Positions 44,855 through 51,665 of a stretch of 64,000 bases of DNA are shown in pieces. Every line of letters begins with the position of its first letter. The first letter of the stretch is position 1. The translations under genes and the position numbers were made by a program. Origin of the DNA: CAVQFB01 sp963711675 (GTDB lineage: Bacteria > Acidobacteriota > Terriglobia > Terriglobales > Acidobacteriaceae). The stretch is taken from positions 248,001-312,000 of the forward strand of contig CAVQFB010000004.1 in the NCBI GenBank assembly GCA_963711675.1, given 5' to 3'. A model generated the notes under the pieces. The model did not search any database and was not told where the DNA came from. It was given only the letters and a program-made list of their open reading frames with translations.

Positions 44855-45785
44855 GATTTCCCGCCGCGCCCTTGGTTTTTCCATGACGGTTCGCCAGTTC
44901 CTCGATGGAGGGGAAAGACCTCGGTACTGTCAATTTCCGTTCGGGCGGTTGTACGCCCTGCTGAACGGCTTTGGTTAACATTTCCAACGCAACATCCGTA
45001 TTTGTCGGAACCACGACCGTGCCGGTCAGCAGTCCACTTTGCACCCAGGCTTGCCCGGTTTTCGGCAGTCCGTCACACCCGAAGAACGGCAACTTCAACC
45101 ATCGGTCGCGTTCAGCTCCGTCCAGATGCTCCTGGATCGCTTTTCTTGCGCCCATGGCCATCGAGTCGTCCTGGGCTGAAATCAGGTCGATGTGCGACTC
45201 CCGCGATGTCGACAAGCGCAGCCACGCCGAAACGGCCTTATATGAACTCGCTTCCGTCCAATGTGCCTTGAGGGTCTTGATCTGTACGTCCACCGGTTTC
45301 GTTTCATACACGCCGCTGGTCCGCTGCCTGGCTGCCGGGCTTTCCGAAGGTCCCTGGATGTACAGCACGGATCCGCCCTTGGGCATCATCGCGGCGAACT
45401 GCTTGCCTTGGATTCTCCCGATCTCTTCATGATTCGAAGTGATCGCGAACATCGGTACCTTGTAAGTTTTTCTTAGCTCGGCAAGGTAGTCCACCTCTTG
45501 GTTCAGGACCACCCAACCCATACCCGCACCAGCAGCAGCTCGCGCTACCTGTGGTAGAGCCGTGGCCCCGACTGGCTCGAGCACAATCGCATCGGGTCGC
45601 GGACCTGTAGACGACTGAATGACCTTCAGAAGTTGCTGGCTCTGCGTGATCGCGTCGTTGTCGGCGTAGATAATTTCGATTTCTATCCCCAGCCGACGCG
45701 ATGCCTCCTTCGCCGCCGCTGCTTGTTCGATCTGATAATCGTTATCGTTATTCGTCAGCGAGATGAGGACTTTAAACCTTTTCAT
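44850..45785 (-). CDS. type I periplasmic-binding-fold sugar-binding protein lacking a signal peptide
   Basis: 311 residues of the LacI/RbsB-like binding fold (Peripla_BP_4): MKRFKVLISLTNNDNDYQIE, AKEASRRLGIEIEIIYADND, PDAIVLEPVGATALPQVARA, QGPSESPAARQRTSGVYETK, DLISAQDDSMAMGARKAIQE and GTVVVPTNTDVALEMLTKAV. Unusually the first beta strand starts at residue 4: there is no signal peptide or lipobox, and no ABC permease or ATPase lies nearby. It may be a cytosolic sugar or nucleoside sensor, or a degenerate transport component. ATG 45785 is at the edge of the upstream gap, with an inverted repeat 35 bases upstream. The stop codon lies in a heptamer repeat. Confidence 0.82.
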   Translation of the reverse strand: MKRFKVLISLTNNDNDYQIEQAAAAKEASRRLGIEIEIIYADNDAITQSQQLLKVIQSSTGPRPDAIVLEPVGATALPQVARAAAGAGMGWVVLNQEVDYLAELRKTYKVPMFAITSNHEEIGRIQGKQFAAMMPKGGSVLYIQGPSESPAARQRTSGVYETKPVDVQIKTLKAHWTEASSYKAVSAWLRLSTSRESHIDLISAQDDSMAMGARKAIQEHLDGAERDRWLKLPFFGCDGLPKTGQAWVQSGLLTGTVVVPTNTDVALEMLTKAVQQGVQPPERKLTVPRSFPSIEELANRHGKTKGAAGNL

Positions 45786-45819
45786 TGAAGCACCTGCCTC
45801 GCATCATACCCTCGAACCT

Positions 45820-45858
45820 CGAGAAACGATCGTAACCGGAGTAACCGACGGTTTCTCG
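45820..45858. promoter_or_regulatory. inverted repeat upstream of solute-binding-protein gene
   Basis: CGAGAAAC (45820-45827) and GTTTCTCG (45851-45858) flank 23 bases containing two GTAACCG copies. Between the divergent genes at 45,785 (minus) and 46,005 (plus); could be an operator. No promoter hexamers are evident. Confidence 0.3.
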
Positions 45859-46004
45859 GTTTCTGCCCTTCACGTCCTGTTCCCCGTCGAATTTCCACAG
45901 AGCGCGAGATTTCCACATGCCGCCTCACATCCCTCGTGATAGCTGTCACATCCAAAATTCCTCTGGCCTGCGACATTGTCCAAGCCGCGTCCGAGGGAGG
46001 CTGT

Positions 46005-46295
46005 ATGACAACGAAGTGCGCAAACCCGGCCTGCGCCGTGCCCTTCCGCTACTTACGGGGAGGGAGACTTTTCCTGGTCGACCGTCCTTCCGACGCTCGC
46101 GAGAGAGATGAATCCCCGATGACCGATGGATCCCGGATCTCCGAGTTCTTTTATCTGTGTGAGATTTGCTGCAAGACCATGCAAGTCATTCTGGATAAAG
46201 GCGGAGCGGTCGTGCTGAAGAGATTTGAACGAAAGCCGCCGTTCTCCATCCGGCAATCCGAAGGAGGGGACATCTCCCAGACCCTGATAGCTTGA
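46005..46295 (+). CDS. small zinc-ribbon-like protein
   Basis: 96 residues, starting MTTKCANPACAVPFRYLRGG with a C-x4-C pair and a later FYLCEICCKTM pair; the four cysteines (plus one) suit a single zinc ribbon. The start at 46005 has GAGGGAGG upstream and puts the first Cys at residue 5; a longer frame to 45936 is not supported. The family is unknown to me. The C-terminus is basic (VVLKRFERKPPFSIRQSEGG). It stands alone, divergent from the binding-protein gene. Could be an RNA/DNA-binding or metal-sensing protein. Confidence 0.75.
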   Translation: MTTKCANPACAVPFRYLRGGRLFLVDRPSDARERDESPMTDGSRISEFFYLCEICCKTMQVILDKGGAVVLKRFERKPPFSIRQSEGGDISQTLIA

Positions 46296-46389
46296 GATCT
46301 CGAATCTCCCGATCTCTTCGAGTTCCCCCAGGTTCCTCGGACAGGAATTTTTCTCTCACGCCTGCCCAAGGAACCTGTAGTTTTGTTGC

Positions 46390-46776
46390 ATGCATAGCCG
46401 CGCCGAGGTCTCGGCATTCGCCGGCATCTTCCGCCAACTCTGTCCGCGATGTCGATCCGGTCACATTTTTCGTTCCTCCATCTATTTTGGCTTTCCCAGG
46501 ATGCACGAGCGCTGCCCTATCTGTAATCTCCAGTTTCAGCGCGAATCCGGTTATTTTCTCGGCGCGATGTACATCAGCTACGGCTTGGCTCTCGTCGTTA
46601 TCCTTGCCATGGCCGTTGTGCTCTGGTTTCTCACTCATTGGCGACTGGACAAACTCACCATTTGGGCCATCCTCTTGTTTCTACCCCTGGCGCCCGCCCT
46701 TACCTTGCTTGCCCGCGTCCTCTGGATCTATCTCGACCAAGCGGTTGACCCCGAAAAAATTGGCCACCAGAACTGA
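46390..46776 (+). CDS. DUF983 family membrane protein
   Basis: 128 residues. An N-terminal four-cysteine metal site, LCPRCRSGHIFRS...ERCPICNLQFQRESGYFLGA, precedes two transmembrane helices (YGLALVVILAMAVVLWFLTHW and LTIWAILLFLPLAPALTLLARVLW). This pairing of CPxC motifs and two helices is the DUF983 pattern; the function is not established, although some members lie near cytochrome oxidase genes. No strong ribosome-binding site precedes ATG 46390. It is convergent with cca, whose stop begins one base beyond its own stop, so the two ends virtually touch. Confidence 0.83.
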   Translation: MHSRAEVSAFAGIFRQLCPRCRSGHIFRSSIYFGFPRMHERCPICNLQFQRESGYFLGAMYISYGLALVVILAMAVVLWFLTHWRLDKLTIWAILLFLPLAPALTLLARVLWIYLDQAVDPEKIGHQN

Positions 46777-46777
46777 A

Positions 46778-48319
46778 TCACGGTAGCTTCGGCTTAGGGA
46801 ATCGTTCGCGCACGAACTCCATCGCCTGCTCCCGCGATTGCAGTCTGCCTTCGAGTTGCGCGTCCTCGACCTCAGAAAGAATCTGCTTGAACACTGGCCC
46901 CGGCTCGTACCCCGCCTCAATCAAATCTCTACCCGTGATCAGCGGAGCCGGTCGGACCACTTCGGGAGGCATGTTCGCGATTTTCTCGCGTGTGAAGTTG
47001 TAACTGGTCAGGTCGCCGTGGCTCGCCCGGCAATCCAGCCAGTGCAGTTCCAGGTGCTCCTCGAATCGTGGTATGCGAATGAACTTCTTAAGGGTTGACT
47101 CTTTCATGCGCTGCACGTGACCGAAGCGCATGTGGTTATCTATCAGCGCCAGAATGTGTTCCGTGTCGTCGTTCGAAAATCGCAGCCGGCGGCAGATTTC
47201 TTCCGCCATTTTCACGCCCACTTCCACGTGCCCGTCAAAGCGGATCCGGTCCGCCACCCGAAATGTGGGAGGCTTGCCCACATCGTGCAGAAGCGCTCCC
47301 CAGGCCAGCGTCGCCGGACTCGGGTGTGGCAGATTGTCCAGCAACAGCAGCGTGTGTACGAACACATCGCCTTCAGGATGAAACTCCGGGGGCTGCTCCA
47401 CGCCCTTCATCGCCGAAATTTCCGGCAGCACCTCGCGCAACAAACCGGTCTCGTCGAGAAGCAGGAAGGCGCGCCGGGCCTGGCCCTCGGTAAGCATCTT
47501 CGTCAGTTCGTCGCGCACCCGCTCGCGCGAGACCTGACTGATTTGCGGAGCCAACTTCTGAATCGCCGCCAAAGTCTTGGGCTCAATCGCGTAGTCGAAG
47601 CGCGCCGCGAAACGCACGCCTCGCAGCATTCGCAGCTTGTCTTCCGCAAACCGTAGTTCAGGATCGCCAATCGCACGGATCACGCGGGACTCAAGGTCCC
47701 TGCGTCCGCCCACAAAATCAAGTAATCCAGCGCTGATGGGGTCGGGCAATTCGCCGTCTGGTGTGATGTCCAGCATCATCCCATTGATCGTGAAATCCCG
47801 CCGCGCCACATCTTCCCGCGGATCTTTACTGAACCGCACCTCGTCCGGGTGCCGCCCGTCGCTGTAGCCGAGATCCGAACGAAAAGTCGCGACCTCGACC
47901 GCACCGGACTTGGTCCCCTTTGTGGACTGATTCTCCTGTCCGCCTTTGGTCCTCGTGTGGGGCGGACACTCCTGTCCGCCGCCTTTGACCTTCAAAGAAC
48001 CTGCCAGTGTGGCGCTGTTTTGTGTGGTGCGGGCCCCCTCGCCCGCGTCTGCCGTGTTATCTCCCGTCGCGGCCGCCCTCGCTTCGCCCTTCACCGGCAC
48101 CAGCACCACCCCAAACTGTGCTCCAACCGCATAAGTCTCGGGGAAAATACTCATTACCTCATTGGGAGTCGCGTCGGTAGCTACGTCGTAATCCGCAGGT
48201 TCTCGCCCCAGCAACAGATCACGCACGCATCCGCCCACGAGATAGGCCTGGTGTCCTCGCTCGCGTAAGGCGCGGATAATGTCAACCGAGTGCTCCTGCA
48301 GTGACCCCATTGGCTCCAT
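46778..48319 (-). CDS. cca: CCA tRNA nucleotidyltransferase with repeat-derived in-frame insertion
   Basis: Adds or repairs the 3' CCA of tRNA. 513 residues: nucleotidyltransferase core with AYLVGGCVRDLLLGREPADY (GG motif and RD) and DYDVATDA (metal-binding DxD), then RRDFTINGMMLDI, the nucleotide-selecting region (RFAEDKLRMLRGVRFAARFD), and a C-terminal HD-type domain (WGALLHDVGKP ... LIDNHMRFGH). Between VVLVPVKGE (residue 79) and VEVATFRSDLGYSDGRHPDE (residue 141), where relatives are contiguous, lies a stretch of about 60 low-complexity residues encoded by palindromic repeats, including two 12-residue units (GGQECPPHTRTK, GGQENQSTKGTK). The reading frame is kept. GTG/ATG choices near 48319 are uncertain by a few residues. 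Confidence 0.93.
   Translation of the reverse strand: MEPMGSLQEHSVDIIRALRERGHQAYLVGGCVRDLLLGREPADYDVATDATPNEVMSIFPETYAVGAQFGVVLVPVKGEARAAATGDNTADAGEGARTTQNSATLAGSLKVKGGGQECPPHTRTKGGQENQSTKGTKSGAVEVATFRSDLGYSDGRHPDEVRFSKDPREDVARRDFTINGMMLDITPDGELPDPISAGLLDFVGGRRDLESRVIRAIGDPELRFAEDKLRMLRGVRFAARFDYAIEPKTLAAIQKLAPQISQVSRERVRDELTKMLTEGQARRAFLLLDETGLLREVLPEISAMKGVEQPPEFHPEGDVFVHTLLLLDNLPHPSPATLAWGALLHDVGKPPTFRVADRIRFDGHVEVGVKMAEEICRRLRFSNDDTEHILALIDNHMRFGHVQRMKESTLKKFIRIPRFEEHLELHWLDCRASHGDLTSYNFTREKIANMPPEVVRPAPLITGRDLIEAGYEPGPVFKQILSEVEDAQLEGRLQSREQAMEFVRERFPKPKLP
47910..48049. repeat. palindromic and tandem repeats inside cca
   Basis: Two 36-base copies start at 47,910 and 47,946 (each TTGGTCC ... 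CTCCTGTCCGCC); the second contains the hairpin GGCGGAC-ACTCCT-GTCCGCC (47961-47980). A further GC-rich hairpin, GCGGGC...GCCCGC around a CCCT loop near 48,029-48,047, resembles the intergenic one at 54,834. Period 36 equals 12 codons, so duplication kept the frame. Confidence 0.75.
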
Positions 48320-48387
48320 AATAAAGCGTCCCGACCAGACCCGCTGCGCGGGTACTGCGTCTGCAGTCGGCTCCGGCCTGTGTTTTC

Positions 48388-48393
48388 TATAAT
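48388..48393 (+). promoter_or_regulatory. candidate -10 element for tsaD
   Basis: Perfect TATAAT in the 142-base gap between divergent cca and tsaD, 68 bases before the tsaD ATG. No good -35 is found 16-18 bases upstream. Confidence 0.35.
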
Positions 48394-48409
48394 GAGGTCA
48401 GCTAATCGG

Positions 48410-48458
48410 AAGCTAAAAGCTAAAAGCTAAAAGCCAAAAGCCAAAAGCTGAAAGCTGT
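48410..48458. repeat. heptamer tandem repeat AAGCYRA
   Basis: Seven consecutive 7-base units: AAGCTAA three times, AAGCCAA twice, AAGCTGA, AAGCTGT. The array ends three bases before the tsaD start codon and fills the place where a Shine-Dalgarno sequence would stand. Confidence 0.88.
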
Positions 48459-48461
48459 CTT

Positions 48462-49652
48462 ATGACCTTCATCCTCGGCATCGAAAGCTCCTGCGACGAG
48501 ACCGCCGCCGCCGTCGTCCGCTCCGGCGAACAAGTGATCTCGAACGTGGTCTTCTCGCAGATCGCCACCCATCAGCCCTATGGTGGCGTCGTGCCTGAAC
48601 TCGCTTCCCGCGAACATCTGCGCGCCATCGTTCCCGTCGTGCGCAAAGCCCTGGCGGACGCCGGCCAAACCTACCAGTCCATCGACGCCCTCGCCGTCAC
48701 CCAAGGGCCGGGACTCGCCGGTGCGCTCCTCGTCGGCATCAGCTATGCCAAAGCGCTCGCCTTCGCCCTCGACAAGCCGCTCATCGCCGTCAACCACCTC
48801 GAGGGCCACATTCACGCCGTGCTACTCGAAGAGCGGCAGAAGGGCAACCACGAGATTGCTTTCCCCGTGCTCGCTCTGGTCGTCTCTGGCGGACACACCC
48901 ATCTTTATTTAGCGGAAGAGAAAAATGCCGGCTGGTCCTACCGGAACATCGGCCACACCCGCGACGATGCCGCCGGCGAGGCTTTCGACAAGGTGGCTAA
49001 ACTCCTCGGCATGGGATATCCCGGCGGTCCCATCATCGATCGCCTCTCCAAACACGGCGACCCCAATGCCGTGAGCTTTCCGCCATCCCAGATCAAACAC
49101 GTTGACCGTCGCGATCGCGCCAGGACCGCCATCGGCGGCATGAGCTCCGCGCAGGGAGGTGCACGGCCCACTATCGCGCCCCGCTTCGATTTCTCCTACA
49201 GCGGTATCAAGACCGCCGTTCTGCGCTACGTCGAAACTCACGCCATGCGGGACTCGATCGAAGCACGACGGCACCAGCTCGCCGCGATCCCCCAACCGAA
49301 GCTTGAGGACTACTTGTCCGTCTGTAACCGCGAGAGCCTCAACCTCGTCGCGTCTTTTCAGCGCGCCATGATTAATGACCTCGTAACCAAGACGCTTGCT
49401 GCCGCTCAGGCTTACGATGTCGCTTCTCTATTTGTCACTGGTGGTGTCGCCGCCAACAACGAATTGCGTCAGACCTTCGAGCAGGAGGCCGCTCAACAAG
49501 GGTTGCCAGTTTTCTTTCCCTCGCGGCCACTCTCCACCGACAACGCCGCCATGATCGCCGCCGCAGCCTTTCCGAAATTCCTGGCGAATGATTTTGCGCC
49601 GATGGACTTCTCCGCCGAATCCAGCCTCGCCCTCCGCGGTGTCGTATTGTAG
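48462..49652 (+). CDS. tsaD: tRNA N6-adenosine threonylcarbamoyltransferase
   Basis: Transfers threonylcarbamoyl to A37 of ANN-decoding tRNAs together with TsaB and TsaE. 396 residues, somewhat longer than the usual 335-350. ASKHA fold: ILGIESSCDETAAAVV, VTQGPGLAGALLVGISYAKA, the iron-binding His pair in NHLEGHIHA, ALVVSGGHTHLYLA, YPGGPIIDRLSK and TGGVAANNELRQTFE. The extra length comes mostly from two inserts, around residues 205-228 (HVDRRDRARTAIGGMSSAQG) and around residues 263-275 (ARRHQLAAIPQPK), flanking the FDFSYSGIKTAVLRYVE segment. No Shine-Dalgarno precedes ATG 48462; the leader is a heptamer array. Divergent from cca; both act on tRNA. Confidence 0.95.
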   Translation: MTFILGIESSCDETAAAVVRSGEQVISNVVFSQIATHQPYGGVVPELASREHLRAIVPVVRKALADAGQTYQSIDALAVTQGPGLAGALLVGISYAKALAFALDKPLIAVNHLEGHIHAVLLEERQKGNHEIAFPVLALVVSGGHTHLYLAEEKNAGWSYRNIGHTRDDAAGEAFDKVAKLLGMGYPGGPIIDRLSKHGDPNAVSFPPSQIKHVDRRDRARTAIGGMSSAQGGARPTIAPRFDFSYSGIKTAVLRYVETHAMRDSIEARRHQLAAIPQPKLEDYLSVCNRESLNLVASFQRAMINDLVTKTLAAAQAYDVASLFVTGGVAANNELRQTFEQEAAQQGLPVFFPSRPLSTDNAAMIAAAAFPKFLANDFAPMDFSAESSLALRGVVL

Positions 49653-49714
49653 TGTCATCCCGAGCGAACGTGGGGTGGCTCGCTTGAGAGTCACCTCGCA
49701 AAGTCGAGGGACCT
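49653..49714. repeat. dispersed GTCATCCCGAGCGAA...GAGGGACCT repeat
   Basis: Directly after the tsaD stop: GTGTCATCCCGAGCGAA, a short GC-rich middle, AAGTCGAGGGACCTG. Related to the element at 36,487. The 258-base gap to the receiver gene holds nothing else recognisable. Confidence 0.5.
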
Positions 49715-49910
49715 GCTGTTTCCGAGCCCCTCGTCAACGCGCGCAAAAGAAGCCGCGAGGAATCTGCATTTGTCTTGGGAGGTCTTTCTATGACAACGAC
49801 AAACGCCAGCAGGAACCGGCGCAAGATAGTCTTCTTTAATTTGAAATCGTGAGATTCGAGGAGAGCGAAAGCCTCGCAGTTCGCGCCTGTCGGACGACAA
49901 TTCTTGAACC

Positions 49911-50297
49911 TTACTTGCCGGCGACCGCCGCTTTTCCGGTCGCGGGCTTCAATCCCATCGCCGAGATCGCTGCGACTATCGCATCCACACCGCGCTCGCC
50001 ATCTGCTGTCGCATCCACCTCGTGATGGTGTCCGCCGGTGCGAGCAACCAGGACCTTAGTGGCCTCGTGCGACTTTTTCGCCATGTAAGGAAGGTGATGG
50101 CGATCGTTCTTGCTCAGGCTCCAGCCGAGGATGACCAGGTCAAACGACTCCTTCTTCAAGACCCCTAGGGCTGCCTTACGTCCCAACGCGTTCGTTACCT
50201 GATGGCCTGCCTTGGCGATCCCGGCAGACTGGGACGCCAGCAATTCCTCATCGGATTCGCAATACAGCACCTTCAGCTTGGACGAAGTCGTAGACAT
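49911..50297 (-). CDS. receiver-like domain protein lacking the phospho-acceptor Asp
   Basis: 128 residues with a response-regulator receiver layout: LKVLYCESDEELLASQSAGI, AKAGHQVTNALGRKAALGVL and SFDLVILGWSLSKNDRHHLP. At the position of the phosphorylated Asp (normally DLVILDWxLP) there is Gly (G58), so it cannot be phosphorylated in the usual way. The acidic pair after strand 1 is partly kept (E14, D16). ATG 50297 is chosen over a start 14 codons upstream. A Gly/Ala/Lys-rich tail follows (PATGKAAVAGK). It lies 200 bases behind a complete CheY-like gene on the same strand; it may be a signalling-dead partner. Confidence 0.72.
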   Translation of the reverse strand: MSTTSSKLKVLYCESDEELLASQSAGIAKAGHQVTNALGRKAALGVLKKESFDLVILGWSLSKNDRHHLPYMAKKSHEATKVLVARTGGHHHEVDATADGERGVDAIVAAISAMGLKPATGKAAVAGK

Positions 50298-50462
50298 GTG
50301 GAGTCGCGCCTTTCTGTGACTGCGACCCCACGATAACAACCGCTGCCCCGGCCCATAAGATCACCAAAGACCTAGTCCTCCGGAGGATGATCTAATTCTG
50401 AAGAAGCCTCGTGACTTGATGAGAAGCCTAAGAGGGACAGAAGAACAAAGAGAGGAAAAGAG

Positions 50463-50504
50463 AACTAGGTACTAGCTACCGGGTACTAGGTACTGGCTCC
50501 TAAC
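50463..50504. repeat. heptamer tandem repeat TACTAGG
   Basis: Six 7-base units: AACTAGG, TACTAGC, TACCGGG, TACTAGG, TACTGGC, TCCTAAC. The TAG stop of the receiver gene (50502-50500, minus strand) lies in the last unit. Confidence 0.8.
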
Positions 50505-50895
50505 TCCGCCCAGCCGACTTCGACTTCGATTTGCCCGGCGTCAGCGTTACTTCCAGCGCCTTCTCCAGCTGGGCCTCAATTTCGATATCCTTATATATGC
50601 AGTAGTGCGCCCGGTCTTCCTTCCCGTCGAAGCCGCTTTGCCGCCCGGACAAAACTACAATCGGAATCCCTGCGGTTTCTGGCTTGCTCTTCAGCGCCGT
50701 TATGAACTGCGTGCCGTCCATCTGCGGCATCTGCATGTCGGTAATGATCAGATCAGGGCGCAACGCCTGCATCATGTCGAGGGCTTCCCGCCCGTTGGTC
50801 GCGGATTCCACCTCGAACCCGCGTTCTTCCAGGAAGCGGCACACCGTGTGCCGTATCAACATGGAATCGTCAACCACCAGTGCCACCAGCGGCAT
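50500..50895 (-). CDS. CheY-like single-domain response regulator
   Basis: 131 residues, a bare receiver domain. Acidic pair in LVVDDSMLIRHTVCRFLEER, phospho-acceptor D53 in DLIITDMQMPQMDG, the Ser/Thr switch in PIVVLSGRQ and the conserved Lys in YCIYKDIE. A Lys/Ser-rich tail (TPGKSKSKSAGRS) extends past the fold. No output domain is present, so it acts by protein contact, as in chemotaxis, phosphorelay or motility systems; no kinase gene is near. ATG 50895 is used; GTG 50937, 14 codons earlier, is an alternative. The stop codon is formed inside a heptamer repeat. Confidence 0.87.
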   Translation of the reverse strand: MPLVALVVDDSMLIRHTVCRFLEERGFEVESATNGREALDMMQALRPDLIITDMQMPQMDGTQFITALKSKPETAGIPIVVLSGRQSGFDGKEDRAHYCIYKDIEIEAQLEKALEVTLTPGKSKSKSAGRS

Positions 50896-51077
50896 TCCCC
50901 GACTCCGTTTCTCGCTGCGCGTACCCCGGGTTGACACTAACAGACGTTCTGTTGAGCTAACAAGGTCCCACGCGGAGACGCCAAGTTACCTTCGTCACGT
51001 GAGTCGACATACTGCGCGATAGTCAGACGCACTTCCGACCCCGTTTCTCAGCCGGTCATTGATCGACGCTCGGAGGG

Positions 51078-51227
51078 CTAGATTTCGTTGTTCGGCGTGC
51101 GTTCCTCGATGGCCATGTCTTTGAACTCGCTGGCTTCAAAGACCTCGCCGCATTCCAGACACTCTACGAATTCGGCGTCTTCTTCGCGGGCCACGATTTG
51201 CACGCGCGGGTGCTTACACTGATCCAT
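51078..51227 (-). CDS. 49-residue zinc-ribbon-like small protein
   Basis: ATG 51227 to TAG 51078 encodes MDQCKHPRVQIVAREEDAEF then VECLECGEVFEASEFKDMAI and EERTPNNEI. C4, H6 and the C-x-x-C pair of VECLECGEVFE could make a Cys3His zinc knuckle. Codon use and the acidic, compact sequence look genuine, and the frame is otherwise hard to explain by chance. No strong ribosome-binding site (GAGAAG about 7 bases upstream). It stands between the response regulator and the isc operon, on the minus strand. Function unknown. Confidence 0.7.
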   Translation of the reverse strand: MDQCKHPRVQIVAREEDAEFVECLECGEVFEASEFKDMAIEERTPNNEI

Positions 51228-51566
51228 GGGTCTTCTCTACGCGGGGGCTGGCGACGGCGGGAATGGGATTCATAAATCCGGTAGTGCCCCGAGGCGACCA
51301 CCACAGGGCAGAATTTTCCGGAAATTTTGGGTATTTTAGCCCGACCCCTAACGTTGTCAAGTCCCCCCTCCGGAACTAACGGATCTCGTACTCGCCCGAT
51401 TGGCTCGCCGCAGTCCATTCATCCTGACTTACCTATCGGTTACCGACCTTCCCTCAAACTCTCATTACGCCGCCGCCTTTCCATGCTCGAATTGCCCATT
51501 CGCACACCACTTTCCGCTATTGCCTGCTATGACTTGCGTGAAAATGGCCCGTCGCGGTACACTATA
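51228..51566. other. intergenic, nothing recognisable
   Basis: Region between the small zinc-ribbon gene and the isc operators. Open frames here lack ribosome-binding sites and motifs. Confidence 0.4.
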
Positions 51567-51613
51567 TACGACTCAAAAGGTCGCAATTATATCCGACAAA
51601 ATCAGTCGGAATG
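51567..51613. promoter_or_regulatory. two tandem IscR type-1-like operators
   Basis: Two GAC-N7-GTC dyads: site 1 CGAC-TCAAAAG-GTCG (GAC 51571-51573, GTC 51581-51583) and site 2 CCGAC-AAAATCA-GTCGG (GAC 51596-51598, GTC 51606-51608), both in an AT-rich frame with ATA before site 2. Spacing and core match the E. coli IscR type-1 consensus (GACTRWWWYAGTC). Centres are 25 bases apart, about 2.4 helical turns, and site 2 ends 53 bases before iscR. Autorepression by holo-IscR is the natural reading. Confidence 0.75.
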
Positions 51614-51665
51614 GATTATCCGAGACCGCTGGCAGTAGCTGAGTGAAACAGGCCAGAACCACCGA

